Part shown: piece after piece, positions 58,887 to 64,000 of the stretch
Position numbering within the stretch: the stretch's first letter is position 1
Layout of the letters: each line of letters starts with the position of its first letter
Source: CAYWKU01 sp964459325
GTDB taxonomy: Bacteria; RBG-13-61-14; CAYWKU01
Reading direction: 5' to 3'
NCBI GenBank assembly: GCA_964459325.1
Contig: CAYWKU010000017.1
Coordinates: 1-64,000, forward strand
Length of the DNA: 64,000 nt
Notes under the pieces: generated by a model
Seen by the model: the letters and a program-made list of their open reading frames with translations, nothing else
What the model was told of the DNA's origin: nothing
Databases searched by the model: none
Translations under genes and position numbers: made by a program

Positions 58887-59864
58887 TTATACCTGCTGCA
58901 CCCGAAGTCCGCAGTCCGCAACCATTTTTCCGTCCAGTTCGGCGTCCCTTCCGGGTGTGGTCAGGTAATCGCCTATCATCAACCCGTTGGCGCCCGCGAA
59001 CAGGGCCGAGCTTTGCAAATCCCTCATGTTGGCCTCCCTGCCTCCGCACAAAACGATGTCGGCTTCGGGCATTATCAGACGGGCAAGGGCCGTTATCTTC
59101 AGGCAATCGGTGGGAGTAAGCTCGGACTTGTCTTCGAGGGGAGTGCCGGGAATGGGCACTAAAAAATTCAAGGGCGCCGAGTCGGGAGCAAGCTCGGCGA
59201 TGGAATACAAAAGCTCCAGCCGCTGCTCCCGGGTTTCACCCATCCCGAATATGCCCCCGCAACAGGTCTCCAGTCCCGCCGAGCGGGCTTTCTTGACGGT
59301 GTCCACGTCTTCCGAGAAGTCGTGAGTGGTACATACGCTGGAAAAGTAGCTGGGCGCGGTCTCGAGGTTATGGTGATAGCGAACCAGACCCGCATCCTTG
59401 AGCCTGCTCAATACGCCATCATCAAGCACGCCCAGCGAAGCGCACGGCCTGATGCCGGTGCTTTTTATCCTGCCCAGCCCGTCCAGAACCGTTCCCAGTT
59501 CCGAGTCTTCGTCCAGCGCGTACCCGCTGGTCACCAGGCAGAACCTCGTAGCGCCCGCGCTTCCGGCCCTCCCGGCGGCCTCCTCCATCTTTTCCGCCGG
59601 GATGAGGTCGTAGACCGGGGCGTCCGTGGTATAGTGAACCGACTGTGAGCAAAAGGCGCAATCCTCCGAGCATTTCCCGGAGCGGGCGTTTACTATGCCG
59701 CAGAAGAATATCTCCTCGCCCTTGCTCCTTATCCTGGCGCGGTTGGCGACGGCCAACAACTCCGGCAGCTCCGTAGCCCCGATGGCCGCCGCTCGGCGGG
59801 CGGTCTCATAATCAATCGGTTCGCCGTCCTTTGCCGCTTGCCCTAATTTTTTCCAGAGTTCCAT
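58887..59864 (-). CDS. bioB: Biotin synthase
   Basis: 325 residues, radical SAM enzyme. The [4Fe-4S] motif is Cys65-x3-Cys69-x2-Cys72 (SGKCSEDCAFCSQS). NLETAPSYFSSVCTTHDF and CCGGIFGMGETREQRLE follow, with the second cluster ligands. It inserts sulfur into dethiobiotin. First gene of the operon, with a BirA-type operator and promoter just upstream. The likely transcription start is within a few bases of the ATG, and there is no ribosome binding site, so the message may be nearly leaderless. Confidence 0.95.
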   Translation of the reverse strand: MELWKKLGQAAKDGEPIDYETARRAAAIGATELPELLAVANRARIRSKGEEIFFCGIVNARSGKCSEDCAFCSQSVHYTTDAPVYDLIPAEKMEEAAGRAGSAGATRFCLVTSGYALDEDSELGTVLDGLGRIKSTGIRPCASLGVLDDGVLSRLKDAGLVRYHHNLETAPSYFSSVCTTHDFSEDVDTVKKARSAGLETCCGGIFGMGETREQRLELLYSIAELAPDSAPLNFLVPIPGTPLEDKSELTPTDCLKITALARLIMPEADIVLCGGREANMRDLQSSALFAGANGLMIGDYLTTPGRDAELDGKMVADCGLRVQQV

Positions 59865-59873
59865 AGTGGTAGT

Positions 59874-59901
59874 AGTTTAACGTGGGGCGGCGTATTGTCA
59901 A
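59874..59901 (-). promoter_or_regulatory. Promoter of the biotin operon
   Basis: Minus strand: TTGACA (59901-59896), 16 bases, TAAACT (59879-59874). The -35 box lies inside the BirA operator, so repressor binding would block RNA polymerase. The start point would fall near 59868, almost at the bioB ATG (59864). Confidence 0.6.
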
Positions 59902-59926
59902 CCAGGGGGCGAACATAGGTTTACAA
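59895..59926. promoter_or_regulatory. BirA (biotin repressor) operator
   Basis: TTGTCAACC (59895-59903), 14-base spacer, GGTTTACAA (59918-59926). This fits the bacterial BirA consensus TTGTAAACC-N14-16-GGTTTACAA with one mismatch, 31 bases upstream of bioB. It implies a BirA with a DNA-binding domain elsewhere in the genome. Confidence 0.87.
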
Positions 59927-59991
59927 TGGGGTTGGAATCACTTTATGGAGCGATATTGAGTGGAACTTTTTGTTCGAGGAGGATTGCCCGT

Positions 59992-60357
59992 TCAGGGATA
60001 GTCGTGACCGCCCAGTACGACGGGCACGCTCCAGCTTTCTTCGAACTTGGCCTTGATTGCATCCAGGTCCATCGGACAGGCGGCGGTGTTTTTGGCTTTC
60101 ATGATGCAGGTGCTCAGGTGAAGGGCGTCAACGCTTCTGTCCAAGTCGTTCATGCACGTTCTCACCAGGCTTGCGCTGGGCATTATCAGGCCGGGGCAAT
60201 CTCCGCAGTGGGTCATGAAAATTACTTCGGGCGGTTCGTCGTAGCGGGAGAAATCTCCCTCCAGTCGGCTTATGGCTTTGAAACACTTGGCGCAACCGAC
60301 GCATACTTCATCCTTGATTCGCTTGCAATAAAAAATGCCTATTTTCTGCTTGGCCAT
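59992..60357 (-). CDS. CGGC domain-containing putative metal-binding protein
   Basis: 121 residues with nine cysteines. The pattern IGIFYCKRIKDEVCVGCAKC, then a middle FMTHCGDCPGLIM in the place of the family's CGGC, and a late HLSTCIMKAKNTAACP is typical of CGGC-domain proteins of anaerobes, which are predicted to bind metal. Function not established. AAAGGAG precedes the ATG. Divergent from the zinc-ribbon/MshEN gene. Confidence 0.78.
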   Translation of the reverse strand: MAKQKIGIFYCKRIKDEVCVGCAKCFKAISRLEGDFSRYDEPPEVIFMTHCGDCPGLIMPSASLVRTCMNDLDRSVDALHLSTCIMKAKNTAACPMDLDAIKAKFEESWSVPVVLGGHDYP

Positions 60358-60499
60358 GGCCTTATCTCCTTTTTACCCCATTTCTTATAGAATACATACC
60401 CAGTCACCGGTGTCAACGAACGGGTAGTGAAAATACCGCTTAATTGCCCTTTTATGAAGCAATTGTTGTTGCATACCGTGCGCAACATACCCGGTTGTC

Positions 60500-60528
60500 T
60501 TGACTACCCTTTTATATTGTGGTATTTG
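60500..60528 (+). promoter_or_regulatory. Possible promoter of the zinc-ribbon/MshEN-OmpA genes
   Basis: TTGACT (60500-60505), 17 bases, TATTTG (60523-60528). The -10 box is weak. It lies about 85 bases before the start codon chosen for the following gene. Confidence 0.3.
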
Positions 60529-60613
60529 TATATGATGAGGGTTTTGGGTGTTTGTCCGACAAAAAAAGCGTTTGAAAGGACAGACAAAAAGAAAACAAGA
60601 GGTTAAGTCGGAG

Positions 60614-61198
60614 ATGCAAGACGTCCCACAATGCAGAGAATGCGGAAAACCGAAACAGGAAGTGGGGGTACTTATCCCCTACAAGGGCAAGTACTTGTGC
60701 GACCTCTGCATTATAGAAAATAATAATCGAATTCTCGCCGAGCTCGGTGAAGACGATGAAGAGGTCACGCCCCTGGAGGATGAGCTCAAAGACACTCCGA
60801 ACATAAGCTTGGAGGGGGATTCCGAAGAAGGCGAGGCCGAAGATGAAGAGGACGCGGAATGGAGTCCCATGACTTCCCTGGACGAAGACTCTCTGGATTA
60901 CATCTTCCGCAAATCCGGCCGCCACAAGGATGGCGGCATAGAACAGAAGGACCTCAAAGACGAACGGATAGACCCCGATGCCGTAGCGCTGCTGCCCCGG
61001 GCGGTGGCGGAACAATTTTGCCTGATTCCCCTCAGAAGAGAGGGTAAGGACCTGGTGGTGGCCTTTAGCGACCCGTCCGATGAAGAGGCTTTGCAGGAAG
61101 TGAAGTACTTCACCGGGATGGACGTCAACGTAGTCGCCGCGGACCCCGAGCAGATTGAAGACGCCATCAGCAAATATTACGAAAACCAGGAGGCGTGA
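60614..61198 (+). CDS. Zinc-ribbon protein with C-terminal MshEN/GspE N-terminal domain
   Basis: 194 residues from ATG at 60614 (GTG at 60548 is also possible). The N-terminal ribbon has CRECGKPKQEV and LCDLCI as two cysteine pairs. An acidic linker (about 50-95) follows. The last 75 residues (PDAVALLPRAVAEQFCLIPL, then DLVVAFSDPSDEEALQEVKY) match the domain found at the start of type II secretion and type IV pilus ATPases, where some versions bind cyclic di-GMP. There is no ATPase part. The stop overlaps the next gene's start. Confidence 0.75.
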   Translation: MQDVPQCRECGKPKQEVGVLIPYKGKYLCDLCIIENNNRILAELGEDDEEVTPLEDELKDTPNISLEGDSEEGEAEDEEDAEWSPMTSLDEDSLDYIFRKSGRHKDGGIEQKDLKDERIDPDAVALLPRAVAEQFCLIPLRREGKDLVVAFSDPSDEEALQEVKYFTGMDVNVVAADPEQIEDAISKYYENQEA

Positions 61199-62928
61199 TG
61201 GGAACGCTTAAAAAGGCAGCGGCGACGGTCGGGATAGCGGGACTTTGCCTTTTCATAACTTTATCCGCCGGAATTTCCCAGGACCTGGAAATACCCGGAG
61301 CCCGGAACCTCAGCAACGTAAATTCCCCCCAGAAGGACTATGCCCCCGTTATCAGCGCGGACGGCAACACCCTTTATTTCACTTCCAACCGACCCGGAGG
61401 CCGTGGCGAAACCGACTTCTGGTACAGCAACAGGTCAGGTTCTTCGTGGGGCTCACCCATGAACCTGGGCCCTCCCATCAACACTCACCTTCCCGAAGGC
61501 ACATGCACCATTACGCCGAGTCAGACAATGGTCATCTTCGCCATCTGCGACGAACCCGGGACGCCGGAAAACAAGCGAAAAGGTTACGGAAGTTGCGATT
61601 TGTACTGGTCTCACCTCAGCGGAAATAGCTGGAGTAAACCGGTGAATATGGGAAAACCCATCAACACCAAGTTCTGGGACTCCAGGCCCAGCATAGCCGC
61701 CGACGGGAAAACGCTTTACTTTGCCAGCGAAAGGCCGGTGGGGCTGCCCAAGAGCTACTTTAAGTATCTTGACGGGGATTATCCCAGTAAGTGGCCGGAA
61801 AGTTATCAGAAATTTTATCAAAACCACGACATTTACCGGGCCGTGCGCAGCGGGGACAGTTGGGGCGAGCCCAAGCGCCTGGGAAGCGCCGTGAACACAT
61901 CCTCCGCCGACACCTCGCCTTTCATGCACGCCGACGGGGTGAGCCTGTATTTCAGCTCCAAAGGCCGCGGAGGTCGCGGCGGGCTGGACATTTTCAGGGC
62001 CACCTTGCAGGATGACGGCGCCTTCGCCAAGACCATCAACCTTGGTTCCTACGACCCGGGACGCACAATTAACACCAAGGGCGACGATTACTTCTTCACC
62101 ATCCCCGCCTCGGGCGACGTGGGCTACCTGTCGGCCCGGGGCCGTTCCGGAGGCAAGGGGGATTTCGACATATACAAGGTGCCGCTGCCATACGAGTTGA
62201 GACCCAAGAAAATCACCACCCTGTCCGGTGTGGTGTACAACGTGAAAACCGTCGGCAAATCGGGCGCTTCGACTTCCGTCTATCACCAGGACAAAGTCTC
62301 CGGGGACAGGGACAAGGTGAGAGCCAACCCCATCGGAAGAAGCGCGGAGATTAAACTGGTGGACTTCTCTTCCGGTGAAGTCGTAAAGCGGGACAAATCT
62401 CATCCGAAAACCGGAAAATATACGGCGGTTATCGACCCCGACCGCAAATACGTCCTGACCGTAAAGGCCAAATGCTTCTTTCCCTACGAGAAAAACTTCA
62501 ATATACCCCGGGAAAAGGCGGGAGAAAACCTGCGGCTGGACATCCCGCTCAAGCCGATGGTTCCCGGCGAAGGGGTCGTATTGCCGAATATCTTCTTTGA
62601 GTTCGACAAGGCCACGCTCAAATCGGAAAGCTATCCCGCTCTTAACCGGGTGGTGGCGCTCATGGAGGAATATCCGAAGATTAAGGTCGAGCTGGGGGGC
62701 CACACCGACTGCGTGGGAAGCGACTCCTACAATCAGAAGCTCAGCGAAGAGCGCGCCGAAGCGTGCAGGCAGTACCTTATCAAACAAGGCATAAGTTCCG
62801 ACAGGATTAAGGCCAAGGGTTACGGTGAAACCCAGCCCATAGACCCCAACTGCGACCCGAAAAAGGGCAATCAGAGAAACCGTCGGACGGAGTTTAAAAT
62901 TCTGCACGGGGGGTTGGATTGCGATTGA
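61198..62928 (+). CDS. OmpA-family protein with PD40 beta-propeller repeats
   Basis: 576 residues. A signal peptide is followed by WD40-like PD40 repeats (DYAPVISADGNTLYFTSNRP, DSRPSIAADGKTLYFASERP, TSPFMHADGVSLYFSSKGRG), a middle carboxypeptidase-like/beta segment, and a C-terminal OmpA peptidoglycan-binding domain: IFFEFDKATLKSES, GHTDCVGSDSYNQKLSEERA and RIKAKGYGETQPI. The peptidoglycan contacts (Asp and Arg of the NQ-LSEERA and NRRTEF motifs) are kept. It should link the outer membrane to the wall. TGATG overlap with the previous gene suggests coupled translation. Confidence 0.9.
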   Translation: MGTLKKAAATVGIAGLCLFITLSAGISQDLEIPGARNLSNVNSPQKDYAPVISADGNTLYFTSNRPGGRGETDFWYSNRSGSSWGSPMNLGPPINTHLPEGTCTITPSQTMVIFAICDEPGTPENKRKGYGSCDLYWSHLSGNSWSKPVNMGKPINTKFWDSRPSIAADGKTLYFASERPVGLPKSYFKYLDGDYPSKWPESYQKFYQNHDIYRAVRSGDSWGEPKRLGSAVNTSSADTSPFMHADGVSLYFSSKGRGGRGGLDIFRATLQDDGAFAKTINLGSYDPGRTINTKGDDYFFTIPASGDVGYLSARGRSGGKGDFDIYKVPLPYELRPKKITTLSGVVYNVKTVGKSGASTSVYHQDKVSGDRDKVRANPIGRSAEIKLVDFSSGEVVKRDKSHPKTGKYTAVIDPDRKYVLTVKAKCFFPYEKNFNIPREKAGENLRLDIPLKPMVPGEGVVLPNIFFEFDKATLKSESYPALNRVVALMEEYPKIKVELGGHTDCVGSDSYNQKLSEERAEACRQYLIKQGISSDRIKAKGYGETQPIDPNCDPKKGNQRNRRTEFKILHGGLDCD

Positions 62929-62929
62929 G

Positions 62930-62959
62930 TTGACACCGTAAAAAGCCCTGTGTTAAAAT
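62930..62959 (+). promoter_or_regulatory. Sigma-70-like promoter of the PEGA lipoprotein genes
   Basis: TTGACA (62930-62935), 18 bases, TAAAAT (62954-62959). It begins right after the OmpA stop and lies about 37 bases before the first PEGA lipoprotein gene, giving the three-gene set its own promoter. Confidence 0.7.
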
Positions 62960-62995
62960 ACAATTAAATTAATCCAAGAAAAACGGGGGAATATC

Positions 62996-63364
62996 ATGAA
63001 GTTGAAGCATATTGTCACTTTCGGAGTGGTGGTGATTTTCGCCGCGGCATTAACCCTGGGTTGCGTATCGAAAAAGCGTTTTACCAAAGAGTTTTCAATC
63101 AGCTCCAATCCGTCGGGGGCCAAGGTTCTGGTTGACGGAGCGCCCGTAGGCAACACGCCGACGAACGCGAGGATGGAGTTCGAGCTGAACCTGGATTATC
63201 CCGACCAGGGCCTGATAAGGCACGAAGTTACCGTCAAGAAAGAGGGCTATATAACCCAGAAAAAGAGCGTGTACCACAATGACCCGCCGCGAGTGCACTT
63301 CGAACTCGATAAGAAAGAAGAAGAAAAAAAGGAGGCTCCGGCGCCGCCACCCCGGCAGCCGTAA
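62996..63364 (+). CDS. PEGA-domain lipoprotein 1
   Basis: 122 residues. The lipobox ends at Cys22 (AALTLGC). The PEGA domain follows: SISSNPSGAKVLVDGAPVGN, TPTNARMEFEL and VTVKKEGYITQKKSVY. The end is Glu/Lys/Pro-rich. PEGA domains are small surface-layer-type beta-sandwiches common in cell-envelope proteins. First of three tandem copies. Confidence 0.85.
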   Translation: MKLKHIVTFGVVVIFAAALTLGCVSKKRFTKEFSISSNPSGAKVLVDGAPVGNTPTNARMEFELNLDYPDQGLIRHEVTVKKEGYITQKKSVYHNDPPRVHFELDKKEEEKKEAPAPPPRQP

Positions 63365-63387
63365 ATACTTTTCAAGGAGTGATGACG

Positions 63388-63693
63388 GTGAACAAAAAAA
63401 CCATAATCACGGTAATTATCGCCGCGGCCATGGCAATGGCATTCATCGCCTGCCGGGCGAACAAGACCAAGCAGGTGATAATAAACTCCGAACCGCAAGG
63501 GGCAACCGTTTTCATAAACCAGGAAGTGGTTGGACAGACTCCCGTTAAAAAGGAGTTGACTTTCGAAAATCCCGAAAGCGAGAGACACGTGATTATCCTC
63601 AGAAAAGACGGCTACAGACCCCAGCGAAGATATTTTTATTTCCAGGACAATTCCAATATTCTTTTTCAACTGGAAAAAAGGGGCGGGGAATAA
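63388..63693 (+). CDS. PEGA-domain lipoprotein 2
   Basis: 101 residues from the GTG at 63388, with AAGGAG eight bases upstream; the ATG at 63382 is also possible. The lipobox reads AMAFIAC. The domain has IINSEPQGATVFINQEVVGQ, TPVKKELTFENP and HVIILRKDGYRPQRR, the same layout as its neighbours but only moderately similar in sequence. Second in the tandem. Confidence 0.84.
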   Translation: MNKKTIITVIIAAAMAMAFIACRANKTKQVIINSEPQGATVFINQEVVGQTPVKKELTFENPESERHVIILRKDGYRPQRRYFYFQDNSNILFQLEKRGGE

Positions 63694-63715
63694 CTTAACT
63701 CAAAAGGAGAAGGTA

Positions 63716-64000
63716 ATGGCAAAAAAACTAACGGTCGCAGCTGTAATTGCCATTTTCGCGATAATTGCGGCGGCGTGTTCCAATCCCGAGTTGCAGCTTA
63801 ACGTAACCTCCGAACCTTCGGGGGCATCCGTTTACATTGATAAAGCAAAGGTGGGAGATACTCCCCTCCGCCACAATATCGTGTTTGAAAAAACGCCACA
63901 GGGAAACTGGGAAAAGAAAGTCATCGAAATCAGAAAAGAGTGCTACAAAAGCGAATACATGTTCTTCAAAATTGACGACAGCCCCAATTTGAACTTCGTG
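63716..64000 (+). CDS. PEGA-domain lipoprotein 3 (cut by window end)
   Basis: 95 codons to the window edge with no stop. AAAGGAGAAGGTA precedes the ATG at 63716. The signal ends in IIAAACS, followed by LNVTSEPSGASVYIDKAKVG and VIEIRKECYKSEYMFF, the PEGA pattern again. It is open at its 3' end, so the full length is unknown. Third copy of the tandem. Confidence 0.82.
   Translation, partial: MAKKLTVAAVIAIFAIIAAACSNPELQLNVTSEPSGASVYIDKAKVGDTPLRHNIVFEKTPQGNWEKKVIEIRKECYKSEYMFFKIDDSPNLNFV

Noticed and set aside
61453..62907. 484-residue ORF antisense to the OmpA-PD40 gene
   Set aside because: The plus-strand frame has clear PD40 and OmpA motifs; the antisense frame is a by-product of GC-rich codons.

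Overview
The window reads as chromosomal DNA of a Gram-negative, probably anaerobic bacterium, most likely from an uncultivated lineage. Outer-membrane signs are a surface-antigen-type beta-barrel, an OmpA/PD40 protein, a heptosyltransferase-type GT9 enzyme and many lipoproteins. Anaerobic signs are a corrinoid methyl-transfer operon and radical-SAM enzymes. Genes are dense, GC-rich by eye and mostly housekeeping. I cannot fix the phylum from sequence alone, and I see no tRNA, rRNA, CRISPR array or intact mobile element.

Layout. 1-443 is a repeat-rich non-coding stretch. 444-9511 (minus strand) is one apparent operon, in transcription order: MarR regulator, corrinoid protein, two non-pyrrolysine MttB-family methyltransferases, a HyuA-like ATPase with an inserted helix-turn-helix, a DUF1638 protein, a methyl-tetrahydrofolate/corrinoid methyltransferase, and a sarcosine/dimethylglycine-type N-methyltransferase. 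Together they look like a methylamine or betaine demethylation system that passes methyl groups to tetrahydrofolate. 9955-13265 holds a tiny ribosomal protein THX gene behind a nitronate monooxygenase, a TrpB2, and a HicA-HicB module. 13436-19081 (plus) holds a Cys/Gly-tailed small peptide, thioredoxin, a radical SAM/SPASM protein, a Tat-exported glycosidase, a glycosyltransferase and a methyltransferase. 19103-30039 (minus) holds a lipoprotein, aspartokinase, TsaE, an AbrB-Doc module, Nnr, AcpS, PdxJ, MetRS and a large chemoreceptor.

30463-46070 is mostly plus strand: a SpeD-SpeE fusion, a GT-C membrane protein, an FG-GAP lipoprotein, HicB-HicA, IspG (minus), a SUMF1-domain protein beside two Thr-type sulfatase-fold proteins, an MBL hydrolase, PurM and Der. 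46123-55501 holds AcyP, AMMECR1, HolB, RicT, a surface-antigen barrel, an IS remnant, a DUF433/DUF5615 toxin-antitoxin pair, Trm112, GT9, DsrE and an SDR. 55504-59864 is a bioB-F-A-D operon with a near-perfect BirA operator overlapping its promoter. 59992-64000 ends with a CGGC protein, a zinc-ribbon/MshEN protein, an OmpA-PD40 protein and three tandem PEGA lipoproteins, the last cut by the window edge.

The most notable items are: (1) the MttB operon carrying a betaine-type SAM methyltransferase and a HyuA-like ATPase where an iron-sulfur corrinoid reactivase would be expected; (2) the Cys/Gly-tailed peptide upstream of thioredoxin and radical SAM genes; (3) the Thr-nucleophile sulfatase-fold pair next to an FGE-like protein that lacks both catalytic cysteines; (4) the SpeD-SpeE fusion; (5) the BirA operator and promoter; (6) several families of small dispersed palindromic repeats.
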